NCBI GenBank assembly: GCA_033065855.1
Contig: JAVXUO010002949.1
Span: 372,001 to 436,000, forward strand
Direction of reading: 5' to 3'
DNA length: 64,000 nucleotides
DNA from: Escallonia rubra
Lineage: Eukaryota; Streptophyta; Magnoliopsida; Escalloniales; Escalloniaceae
The notes beneath the pieces are model-generated. The model did not search any database. It was not told the origin of the DNA and saw only the letters and a program-made list of their open reading frames with translations. Numbering within the stretch: the stretch's first letter is position 1; each line of letters opens with the position of its first letter. Shown here in pieces: positions 50,601 to 60,880 of this stretch. The translations under genes were made by a program, and so were the position numbers.

Positions 50601-51282
50601 CGTTGATGCACAGTACTGTTGCTCGTGGTTCGCCCTTGCGTCCACAAAATTTTTATCCCGGATGGAGGAAGGATTTTGGGCCCTAGTCAGTGGGGCCTGT
50701 ACGCTAACCGCAGCATATCGTCTGAACTGATGTTGAGATTGAACTGGTTGTCTTGAGTTTGTGCTAATGATTATATACCTCAGTTTTGTTTCATGTACTA
50801 TATTTCATTTACCGGATGATTACTTTATTATTTCAGATTCAAATGTTGCTATGATTTAAAGTGAATTATTTTCTGGCATGGCATGGTCCACCTGGTTGAA
50901 TTATTGGTTACTTACTGAGCTTGTGGAAGCTCATCCCTTACTTATCATTTCAGGTTGAAAGTAAGGTGATGTTGAGGAGCATAAGAAGGACAATATGGCG
51001 CGGAGCTCCGGAGACTGCATAGAATAAGTCGCTAAGTTTTTAGATTGTTGGTTTAGTTTTAGTTATTGATAAATCAGAGTTATGAGGAATTGTAGCATGA
51101 GTGTTGTATTCAAATAAAGATATGAAAATGTAATTAAGGTTTGTAGAAGTTTTAAATTCCGCTGCAGATTGTATGTTGTTTTAGCGAGTAAGGCCTAGCA
51201 GAGCCCTTGGTTGGAGTCTACTGGGTCTGCGGCCGGTCACGTGCCAAGCTCGCGGGCCTACACGTGGGTTCGGGTCGTGACA
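47632..51282 (+). mobile_element. Solo LTR, family 3, with CAAAC target duplication
   Basis: Starts TGTGATGCCCCG and ends GGGTCGTGACA, 3651 bp. CAAAC is present at 47627-47631 and 51283-51287. Contains TTAGCGACGATT-like repeats at the start (47665-47830), an A-rich run (48029-48085), a GC-rich stretch (48150-48560), a long GT-rich tract (48700-49760), a donor match CAG/GTAAGT (GT at 50169), the block CTTACTGAGCTTGTGGAAGC (from 50911) and an acceptor match TTTCAG/GT (AG at 50952-50953), intron 785 bp. Direct repeats of GGGCCCTGGTCAACGGGGC type lie at 50570-50700. Inserted in the PPR fragment carried by the MULE. Confidence 0.92.
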
Positions 51283-51284
51283 CA

Positions 51285-51515
51285 AACAACTCAAGAGCTT
51301 CCCTACCAAGCCAGTGCATTGAAAATCTCGATATCATGCTCATCCAAATCAGAAGATCATGTTCACCAGTTCCATTAAAAACCTGTTTCGCGCAATCTAT
51401 TTGCCCACATTTCGCGTACATATCAATTTTGCATAAATATGTATCCACTTCCCTTGATCTAATGCACCAAGATGAGCACCAGCTCCCACCACTAACCAAA
51501 ACTATTTTCAAGTAA
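51285..51515 (-). pseudogene. Pentatricopeptide-repeat protein fragment inside the MULE
   Basis: On the minus strand one frame reads GAGAHLGALDQGKWIHIYAK. After a small deletion and frameshift a second reads IDMYAKCGQIDCAKQVFNG and LLIWMSMISRFSMHWLGREA. These are the classic motifs of plant PLS-class PPR proteins (E/DYW type), RNA-binding factors of mitochondria and plastids. Only about 80 codons remain, without start, transit peptide or E/DYW tail. It lies between the MULE transposase and the right TIR, so it is best read as a captured gene fragment. An alternative is that the MULE inserted next to an older PPR relic, but the TIR positions argue against this. Confidence 0.82.
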
Positions 51516-53034
51516 AAATGAAACAACTATTCAGAGGGAACATGAAACAACTAATGATTCCGATAAAAAATGAACTTGACATAGCTTACCGAATAGCTCA
51601 AAGATTCAATCAAACACGATGTATTATTAGAAATCATAAGTCTATGTACATTATCATCCACAAATACTTAGTAGTAAGATAGGTTACCAATAATAAAAAC
51701 TATATAGCCAAAACTATCCACAGTCCTCACTTTCTGCTAAAAAATTCTTGTATATGTCTCGGAGCAAAACTGCAACTAAATCAACCGGAAAAAATCCTTG
51801 AAGACACCACCAAGCTCATTCTCCTCCTCTGTTTTTAAGCTGGATGTTGCGCAGGCAAAAATGGATCACATGATCTTGAATAACGGCAATTGTTCTTGAC
51901 ACACTAATAATAGACACATTATCTTTTGCAAACAAGTGAAGAATCTGCTTTTAGAACTGCCACAAACTTAAGAGCATTGTTCAAAGTAGAAACTAAAAAT
52001 TGAGTAATTCTGAAGGATGAGGAGCAGCAGGTAATCGATCACAGTTTCGGCATAGATTTTCAGTAGTGCAGTGCAAGAAAAGTTCCTTTTATAACCTTTT
52101 CTCTGGGAAACATGTACACTAGAGATTTTCAGTATTTCAGTACTGCAATGCATAAAGATCTTTTCTCTGACAATTTTAGCTACAAAAAATCTTTCAGGGT
52201 GCTCACTAGTAATGTCATGTGGTTAGTTTCATATAAGTAAGTGACTTTCTATCACAGCCAAATTGAGGGGGAGGAGAGAAAAATAGTGGGTCTCTGATAT
52301 TGTAATCTGATCGCTCATGAACTCGTTGGATCCCTCATGAACTCGTTTATTTTCATAAACTTTGACGAGAATAAAAACTAGAATGGGGGGGGAATAAAAG
52401 CTACAATGAGAAAAATGAATTTTGACACTCAGCTCTCAAGAATTTATCATCACTCTATGCTCATTCTCAATGTTCAAGTCATATAACCAGTAAGTATTAC
52501 AATTTTTCTCCACTATCTCAATTATGCAGTTGTACATTGCATTGAACTTATTCCTCGAGGGCACGTAAATTAAAAAAAAAACTTGATCTCCTACTGCAAA
52601 GTAAGCGAGTGACCAACTTCATTATTTATTTATTTATTTTTGTAGCTGTCTCTCATCCTATTACCATGATTTTTTTTCTCATGGTCGAGTTGCGACAGAT
52701 CATGCTTGCACATTTTAGATCTTCGTCTATGGTTTTCTGCAGTGATTTGATTCAATACTTGTGTTCATAACCAACAAGTTGTCCTAAAGTTGGTTGTGCT
52801 TAACTAAGGATAGGGTCCTAAGGTAATGTAGTAGTGCCAAACCTAAAAAAGAAATGGGACTAAACTTGTTACATGTGCCTGCACCTCCTCGGACAGATGG
52901 AAACAAAAGCAGAAATGAAATAAAAGTAGATTCATGGATACTTGACGTGGTGTGTACCATATGGGGTGAAGAACCTTGTTTCAGGGACAAAACGTTTTAC
53001 CAAGAGTAGTGAAGTGGTACAGTAACTGCGCAGA
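51516..53034. other. MULE interior without recognised genes
   Basis: AT-rich DNA between the PPR fragment and the right TIR. Short open frames at 51968-52153 and 52784-52990 show no family features. Confidence 0.5.
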
Positions 53035-53526
53035 TGGAATCAGGGAAAGCGAGATGGAGAGACGACTCGGGATTTCAGGCCGCTTCGATGTATAATCGTA
53101 GATCGCGTCGCCGGAAGTGAGTTAAATCGTCGTCGTCAGTGGCAGCTAGAATCGGGGAAAGCGAGATGGAGAGACGGCTGAGTTTGGAGAGAGAATCACC
53201 AATTCAGGACGTTTCGACTTTCTTCGGTGATTCTGAGATGGTCGCGTCGCCAGACGGTGAGATGAAGCCGTGTCGCCGGACGGTGAGATGAAGCCGTGTC
53301 ACTGGAAAGTGGGGCGTTGGAATTATCGTCGGTTTGGAGATAGAGAAAGAGAGATAGTCATTAATGGAGAGAGAAGAGTTGTAACATGACGTAAATGCTG
53401 TCTCCCCCCAAAGTTGATGACGTGGCTTCATCTCAGCCATTACCCTCCACTTATCTCGATCCACGGCTATAACAGTGGCTACAGCACCCTTGATGTAACC
53501 CTACTTACAGCAGGGGATCCGGATCC
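53035..53526 (-). repeat. MULE right terminal inverted repeat
   Basis: Inverse of the left TIR. Ends GGATCCGGATCC at 53526. It includes the same inner direct repeat (AAAGCGAGATGGAGAGACG seen twice, near 53048 and 53158). Confidence 0.88.
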
Positions 53527-54118
53527 AAGCAGTGGGTGTCTTGGACAAGAATAGAAGCTACTACCATGAGGCAGTAGCTGAAATGTTAGTGCACTGTGTG
53601 TATAAATGTTTGAGTGTGAGATTTGTTATGAGTGTAAATGGTTGAATATGAGTGTTTATGGGAGATTTTTATTGTAGTGGCGTGAGTGAGAAGGGGAGAA
53701 AAGGGGGCTGCCATGAAGGGGTCTATGTGAAGGAAATTATGGGTTTGGACAGAAGTGGGAGGAAGAAGAAGATGGGTTAAGAGTGGCTGGGTTGTGCAGT
53801 AAAAGTGGTACACTGTTCTTACACAGTTGTACCACATAGCTGTGGGATATTGTGCGATTATCCAAAAAATCTGAAACTTTACAAGACTGTTTCTTAGGAC
53901 AATATTAGAATTACTATTAAAATTTCATATTTTTCCGATATCGTTTGGTATTTCTAATATTTTCTGTAAATTCAGAATTGTAAAATCTTTTGGACTCTTT
54001 AAAACTCATGAAAAGGTTCTGGAAAAATTCGAGTAATGTTTTTATAGTATAAATAAGTCCCAGTATAAATTTGGTGATTTTTGAAGTTGATTTATTAATG
54101 TTACTGTATCGCATTGCT

Positions 54119-54507
54119 ACTTGTGGTTTCTTGGCCGGCGGTTGTTTCCCGGTGGTGTTGAACCTTTCCCGGCATCTTCTCGATCTCCGGTGGGTCTCTT
54201 GGTTGCATCGTTGTTGCGTTTGGCATGGATTTACGTTTGGGTCTCTTGGCTGTTGCTTCCGGCAACCATCACCCGCACTTCGCCGGTGATCGGTTACTCC
54301 CCTCGGCTATCGTTTTCCCGGCCGATGATCTGCGCCGGCTGCCTCGCCCCCAAATCTGCGCCCAGATCTTTGTTGTCTTCACGGAGTGGTGGTGGCCGGC
54401 ACTTGTGGTTCATGGTGATGGGGGCGGTGATGGGTCATGGTGGCTACGGTTGGTGGCCCGTGGCTTCACCAGCAGTGGGTGTGCAATCCAAAGGGTGTTG
54501 TCGGCGC

Positions 54508-54549
<42 letters not shown>

Positions 54550-54718
54550 AGGGGTAAATTAACTTATTTATCAGGGGTATGACCGTCCTTTCATTAATTT
54601 TGTTAACTCTGTTAACAGAAAAATAGAAATGTGTAGCTTAGTGTAATTTGCAAAGATAGGCGGGTCTGTGTGTAATTTAGGGCAAACCTCAGGGGTGCCG
54701 TGAGTAATTAACCCTTAA
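54119..54718. mobile_element. Truncated MULE-like end inserted in the LTR at 41481
   Basis: Family 1 relatives read directly from CGCATTG into AAAATG-rich DNA, while this copy switches at about 54119 to GC-rich sequence. That sequence runs through (GT)n/(GA)n (54506-54549) and ends as the inverse of AAGGGTTAATTACTCACGG and GGCACCCCTGAGGTTTGCC, a style typical of MULE TIRs. No matching left TIR is present, so one end is lost. The frames here (54121-54582, 54225-54527) look like low-complexity translation. Confidence 0.5.
54506..54549. repeat. (GT)n then (GA)n microsatellite
   Basis: About ten GT units followed by twelve GA units. Confidence 0.95.
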
Positions 54719-56479
54719 AGAAATTATTTTAATTCGAAAATATTCAAAAATTCAGAAGATTCATATTTTGACTTTTTTTAATGTTTTAAGCTATAAAAGT
54801 ATTTTATTGTAATTTATTATGAATTTTGGGGTATCGTTACACATTAAAGAGCGTACAAGGTTTCCAGTTAGGTAAGCTGTGTGCGGACCCGCTTTAGGTT
54901 GTGTCATTCTGGGGTTAAAAGTTAGCATCATTCGGGTTGTTGATATAAGGTTTATAGTACACTAATATAGATTTTGTTCTATTACATGATTTGTCAAATC
55001 TAGGATAATTCTGAGGACTTTGATCGAGGGTGTTTAGCATCGCTTTGGTTGGATCGAGGTAAGGAATTCTATCTGAGCCCTATTTCATTGCCCTAATTTG
55101 AAATGCTTATAATAATAGTTTACAAGCTACATTGAATTTTGATTGATCTAAAAATGTTTCCAAATTGCCCGTGAAACCCTAATTTGAGCCTTAAAGCGAT
55201 TGTTTGGAATTCATTGTTCATTTCGTCTGTTTATTGATTCACTCATCGTAAAGCATTTTCAATTGTATTTACTCCTTTTAAATGTTGACATGAGTTAGTA
55301 ATTTGCGAGTTATACGAATGGTGCGTATTTTGGCGTTATAAGGATGGTTTGTTGGTTGGGTTAAACTAGTACCTAAATGGACTAGTCAGTGTACATATGC
55401 ATATGTAAAGCGTATCGAGCACTGTCGGGCTAGCTTTGCTACAGTGTACTGCTCATGTTCAATGTTATCTATTTTTGTTTTATTGTACTTGAGATATTTT
55501 GAAATGACTATTGATTGAGGGATTGAGTTAATATTCATCCCTATGTTTGTATTGAAATGATATGGTTTTATTTGAAAATTCTTTTAGAAAGTATCATTTG
55601 ACTCTATCTGAAAAATTGTCTAAATCGTTTTGTTGTTTTTAAAATCATTGATCGACCTTACTGGGCTCTCAAAAGCTCACTCTCCTTTGACTTCCTTTCC
55701 GCAGGTGATAGCCAGCATTAGGTTGCCTGAGAATGGATTAGAGCCAAATGTAAGAAAGTGATTAAATTTTGGCATTGATCGTTAGAACCCCTGCGTGGGT
55801 GAACTTTTCTAGCTCATTACCAGATTTAAATTTAGTTTATCAAACATGATTGTGTACTCAGAATAATACATTAATTGATGGTTAGTTGCTCTGACAGATT
55901 GGTGGTAATATTTGGTTAAGTTTTGAGAATGTTATTGTCTTAGCGTGAATGATCTAGCAAGTGTTAACGTTCCAAAAATTCTGGGATGTTACAATATGTC
56001 ATTTAACGAAGAAATGGTATACAGGCTTTAAAGAGAATCAGCTCTTTGACTAACTAAAAATCAATCTTCGACCTCTTAAAATAAAGGCTAAGACTACTTT
56101 TATAGTGCTCAGGGTTGTAAAATCTGATAAGATTGGCAATGCCAATCTTTATGGCTAGAGATAAGTCAGAATAAGTGATAAAATCGCAGATTGGCAAAAG
56201 TCAACTAACTAATCGGTTGGTCGAATATTGCCCGGTTCATCCCATTAATTAAAAATGATTTTTTCTGAATCTCAACGCATTATTTGCCTAATTATCTCTA
56301 AAATCAAAAATGGGATGTACCTGATTCAGGATAAGTCATTTCCTAACCAAAAAATGAATTGATTTGATCTTTATATCAAGGATAAATCATGGATTATTTT
56401 TTCAAGTTATCTAGAAAACTACGTCAATTGAATAATGTAGACTCTTGAACAAGACTTGACATAAATGGACTGGACTAAC

Positions 56480-56581
56480 TGGACTGGACTTGGACTAGAC
56501 ATGCAATGGATCAAACTTGGACAGTTAAACTGGACTGGACTTGGACTAGACATGCAATGGATCGAACTTGGACAGTTAAAC
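56480..56581. repeat. 51-bp tandem duplication
   Basis: Two units starting TGGACTGGACTTGGACTAGA, differing at one position. More degenerate GGACTGGACT repeats lie on both sides. Confidence 0.9.
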
Positions 56582-57010
56582 TAGACTGGACTGAATTAAT
56601 TAAACAAAACTGGACTGAATAATTAAGTCAATCAAATCACTAGGCATGTACTTAATAATGCATTCTAATTAATAATAAAGCATATTATTTCAGTAATTAA
56701 AATACCTACAAAAATGTTATGTCTACAAAACCCCTTGGGGATGGAGCACGCTCGTGGGCCAACATCACCGAAAACAAAAGGACAACACATTTTTGTAGTT
56801 AAAACATAGAAAAAGACCACATAACTCAAAGACAGACTGAAAGAGTCACACATATATGAGGTCGGACTAGTAAAGGCTTCCTACGTATCCTCCCAAGAGG
56901 AATTATACCAACGTAGTTCGATGAAAATACTGATATTGTTCAAAGTCGGAGCCAACAATAACAACAATGGATCGTCAAACAATATAGAAGAGAAAATTAT
57001 GCCTGATACT

Positions 57011-57256
57011 AGAGCCACCAAATCGATTCAAACGGTTGACAGACAAAACTTATGTCTAGATGCTGGAGCCCTTAAATCGATTTGAAAGGGTCGTCTAGGC
57101 ATACAAAATAAATAACAAACCCTTCCATTACTATAGACCTTGAGTCGATTCGAAAGGGTTGACGAATGACATATTGCAAAAATAATTATTTGTTACCCGA
57201 GCCACAAAATCGATTTGAATGGCTGACAGACAAAAGTCACGTCTAGATATCGAAGC
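57011..57256. repeat. Minisatellite with AAATCGATTTGAAAGGG core, left part
   Basis: Four degenerate units, each with GAGCC, AAATCGATTYGAAAGGG and GACAGACAAAA-like parts. The array is cut by the solo LTR 57257-60647 and resumes at 60648. Confidence 0.8.
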
Positions 57257-60200
57257 TGTAACATCCCGACATCTTTCAGAGTTATTTAAAATTTTAGCAG
57301 CACATATATTTTTCTTAGCGTCGATATTTTTTAGCGATGAAACTTTAGTTAGCACCGATATATTTTTTGTTTGAAACTTTAGCGACGAATTTTTCTTTCA
57401 GTTAGCGTTGATATTTTATTTAGTAACTTTTAGCGACGATTCATTTTTAGTATCAGCGTGTTTACATAGCAACTTCTAGCAACAATTATTGAAGAAGGGT
57501 AGCGTAACAATCTATTAAAATTATTCTAGGGTATAAAATTTATCGTAAATAATTATTTCAGGCCTTTTCGCAATAATAAAAAAATTAAATAAAAAAATCA
57601 GGAAAACTTTGAATGACTATCAAAACTTTAAGGGATTTTTGGGTAAACATTCCATTTAGGGTTTTAATATATGTAGAGAGCGTTATGTGAGAGCAGCCGT
57701 CCAAACCCTTCCTCTAAAATTCTGCGCACGGTTGGGAGAGAGATCGAGCACGTTGTGACGAAGATTTTTCCGGCAAACTTTCCGGTAAGCTCTAGTCTTC
57801 CTTCTTGTATATTTCTTGATTTATGGGTTTATGGCTATGGGAGTAAGCGGCGTGAGGAGATGTGGTTGGGTTCAAACCAGCCGTAACAAGGCTGCGGGTT
57901 TAGAGGGGGAGACTGTGGCTGCAGTGCTTTACTGGGTATGGATGTGTAAATTGTCCGTGGGATTATGGCTGTGTTCTAGGTAAAACCATGAAAGTCTTGC
58001 TGGGTTTAGGGTCGTGGCAGCCATGGGATTGCCGTGTAAGGAGAGGGAATAGCTTCCGTCAACCATGCGTGTGTTTGTGCCCCGAATTTTTTAGTGTAGT
58101 GACTGCAAAAGGATGAGTGTGGACCGCCGTGGGCTGCCGTAGGTTGTAGTGTGTGTGATTTGGGAAGGGCTGTGTACTGGGGCAATTTGCATATGAATGT
58201 GTGTGCTATATATATATATAGATACATGGTGGACTGAAATGGTGGTATGACTGTGCTCAAACTAAAAGGAGAACAAGGGAAGAAGGTAAATAGTGACGTG
58301 GGTTTGAGGGAGCTGTGGGATTTGATGTTGACTGTAGGTTTAGATAGAGAAAACCATGGGCCGTGCAAGAGGGAAATTATGGGTGCAAGTGCGAAGGAGA
58401 GGCTGCCGTGTGTAGTGTTTGATGTGGGTGCGTTGTGTATGTATAATGTGTTGCGAATGGGTATTTGAGTGCTTCATAGGATGTATATGTGTAAGCAGAA
58501 AGGAAGGTGGGCTGCTATGGCTGAAGTGTGCATGTGTGTAATTGGGTGTGGAAGTGTATAGTTGGTGAGTGCTGTGGGTGTGTTGTGTAGATAGTGGTAT
58601 GTAGGTATATATGGGTGTATGAGATGGTAAGTGTTGTATGTGTGTTGGGTGAGCTGTGGGTGTAAGAGTAAAATGAGAGAGGAAGAAGCTACTGCCACGA
58701 GGCAGTAGCTATGACGTGAGTAGGTTGTGAGATTTTATGTGGGCTGTGATAGAGAAGAAGGGAAATGCGGATGGGGTTTAACGTTAAGTTCGCACGTGTA
58801 AATGTTAATGCACGCTTATTGTTAACACGTAAAACTTTACAGTATAGTATGATAGGCTATATTAGAACTTTTGGCAAAAATTTCATAATTTTCTGAGATC
58901 GTATGAATTTTTAGTATTTTCTGTAATTTCAGATTTGGAAAATTCATTTGGAGTCTTTAAACCCTGAAAATGTTTTGGGAAAAATTATAGTGATGTTTTT
59001 ATAGTATAATAAAGACTCAGTAAAAGTTTGATGATTTTTGGGGTTGATTTTCTATGGTTTCCATATCGCATTAGCTTTAGCAAAACGAATATTTGAAAAA
59101 TAGTTTTAATGCCTTTTAATTTCCAATTTATATTTTTATAATTTTTATACATATTTACAAGTTAATATAAAAATTATGGGACTTAGTTTGCAGCTGGAAG
59201 TATTTTTGGCAATTTATGAGATTTTATTGTATTTAAAGAAATTATTTTAATTCAAAATATTCAAAATTTCAGAAAAATCATATTTTGACTCTTATTAATG
59301 TTTTAAGCTATAAAAGTATTTTATTGAAATTTATTATAAATTTTGGAATGTAGTTACGCGTTAGGTAGCGTATAGGATTTCCGGTTAGCTATGTTGGTCG
59401 TGTGTGGAATACATTTCGAGTCGCGTGATTTTGGGATTAGAAGTAAGCACGTGGTGGGTAGTCGATATTAGGGTTTCTAGTATATTAGACATAAATTGTG
59501 TTCTAACAATTAAATTATAAATTTAGGTTGATTCAGAGAATACTGATCGAGGTTGGTAGCATCGCTTAGCTTGGAACGAGGTAAGGAATTCTATCCGAAC
59601 CCTATTTCGACATTCTGTTTTCAAATGCTTATAGAACAGTTTTACAAACTAAATTGATTCGATTTTATGCTGATATAAAATATGTTTTGAAACTGTCCAT
59701 GAAAGCCTAACTTGAACCTTAAGCGATCGTTTGAAATTCTTAAATTGTTTATTCTCATCTGTTTTATCGATTCAATTATCATAAAATGTTTTGAAATTTA
59801 TTTATTGTTTTTCTCAATGTTGACATGAGTTAGTAACTTGGGAGCCATAAGGATGGTCTGTATCGTTGGCGTTATAAGGATGGTCTGTTGGATGGGTTTA
59901 ACTAGTACCTAGATGGACTAGTCAGTGTACATATGCATATGTAAAGCGATCGAGCACTGCCGGGGTGGCTTTGCTTCTGTACTGCTCATGTTCAATGTTT
60001 CCTGTCTATGTTTTATTACACTTGAACTATTTTGAATATTATTCATTCATGCTTTATTATATCCAAAGTGTTTCAAATGACTATCATTTAAGGGATTGAG
60101 TTGAATACTCATCCCTATGTTTATATCGTATTGTAGTGATTTCATCGAAAGCAAAATCCCTCAAAAAGTTGTTATTGGACTTGAATGCAAAATCGTTCGT

Positions 60201-60647
60201 TTTGTTCATCTTTGTCTAAGTGTTGTATTTTATTGAAAATACTCTTCAAAAGTTTTATATGAAAAATCGTCTGAATCGTTTTGTGATTTTAAATCTTTGT
60301 GCGACCTTACTGGGCTCTCAAAAGCTCATTCCCCTTTGACTTCCTTTCCGCATGTGACAGCCAGCTGTAGGTTACCTGAATATGGATTAGAGCCGAACGA
60401 GCGGAAGCGAAGGAATTAGATTTTGGGATTGATCATTAGAACCCTTGCGTGGGTAAATATTATTGTTTGAATTTTCTTAGACTTAGACTTGGTATTTCAA
60501 TTATGACAATTGATTGAGAGTATAGTTTGATTGATGGATAGTTGCTCTGACAGCTTGTTGCATTAGTTATTGAGGTTATGGACATTACTGTCTTAGTGTT
60601 ATAGATCGATTTAGTGTTAACATTTCGGAAAATTCCGGGATGTTACA
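57257..60647 (+). mobile_element. Solo LTR, family 1, with GAAGC target-site duplication
   Basis: Starts TGTAACATCCCG and ends GGGATGTTACA, 3391 bp. GAAGC is present at 57252-57256 and 60648-60652. GCGACGA-type repeats lie at 57310-57490, the GT-rich tract at 58130-58700, a 10-bp-stem hairpin at 58687-58710, a donor match GAG/GTAAGG (GT at 59581), the palindrome at 59928-59943 and the CTTACTGGGCTC block from 60303. The acceptor has changed from GCAG to GCATG at 60350-60354, so this copy should not splice like the others. Confidence 0.93.
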
Positions 60648-60880
60648 GAAGCCCCCAAATCAATTTAAAAGGGTCGTCTACGCATGTAAGAGAACCTTGT
60701 ATGTTGCCAGAGCCCTTAAATCGATTTAAAAGGGTCGACATACAAGATGAACACAATTTTGACCGTTACCAGAGCCCTCAAATCGATTCGAAAGGGTCGA
60801 CAGACAAAAATGATAACAACTTTGAAAGTTACCAGAGCCCTCAAATCGATTTAAAAGGGTCAACAAACAAAGCAAAAGTT
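60648..60880. repeat. Minisatellite with AAATCGATTTGAAAGGG core, right part
   Basis: Four further units of about 62 bp, each with AGAGCCCTCAAATCGATT and AAAGGGTCGACAGACAAA-like parts. The open frame at 60614-60883 is only a translation of this repeat. Confidence 0.85.

Larger units (their letters stand above)
42815..53526. mobile_element. Mutator-like element (jittery/FAR1 type), 10.7 kb
   Basis: Long terminal inverted repeats start GGATCCGGATCCCCT on both ends: left 42815 to about 43385, right about 53035-53526. Between them lie a MULE transposase pseudogene (44490-47053, plus), a solo LTR (47632-51282) and a PPR gene fragment on the minus strand. Without the solo LTR it is about 7.1 kb. 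The 9-bp flanks (GTTTGAGTG and AAGCAGTGG) share only AGTG, so the target duplication is decayed or altered. It is inserted in the GT-rich tract of the LTR 41481-55993, which resumes at 53527. Confidence 0.9.
41481..55993 (+). mobile_element. Solo LTR, family 1, with ATATG target duplication, holding a MULE
   Basis: Starts TGTAACACCCC and ends GGGATGTTACA. ATATG is present at 41476-41480 and 55994-55998. The LTR's own parts are 41481-42814 and 53527-55993. They carry GCGAC-type repeats near 41520-41710, a (TA)n/(CA)n tract, GT-rich DNA with hairpins, a donor match GAG/GTAAGG (GT at 55059), the palindrome (55392-55407), the CTTACTGGGCTC block (from 55654) and an acceptor match CCGCAG/GT (AG at 55703-55704). 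The predicted intron is 646 bp. About 170 bp of LTR near 54119 has been replaced by a foreign piece. Confidence 0.93.
55994..57256. repeat. Tat/Ogre-like remnant with tandem repeats, continued
   Basis: Continues from 41480. Contains a 51-bp tandem duplication (56480-56581), the phrase GCTTCCTACGTATCCTCC and ACGTAGTTCGATGAAAATA (about 56877-56925), and the start of a minisatellite built on AAATCGATTTGAAAGGGTC (57011-57256). No coding frame was found. Confidence 0.45.

Noticed and set aside
42806-53535. A 9-bp target duplication for the large MULE
   Set aside because: Flanking 9-mers GTTTGAGTG and AAGCAGTGG share too little. The element is supported by its TIRs instead.
54121-54582. 153-codon frame beginning MWFLGRRLFPGG
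   Set aside because: It starts in foreign GC-rich transposon DNA and runs into (GT)n/(GA)n, with no conserved motif.
3799-60647. Pairing neighbouring family 1 LTRs as the two ends of complete elements
   Set aside because: Each has its own 5-bp target duplication, orientations differ, and no pol-coding region lies between any pair.
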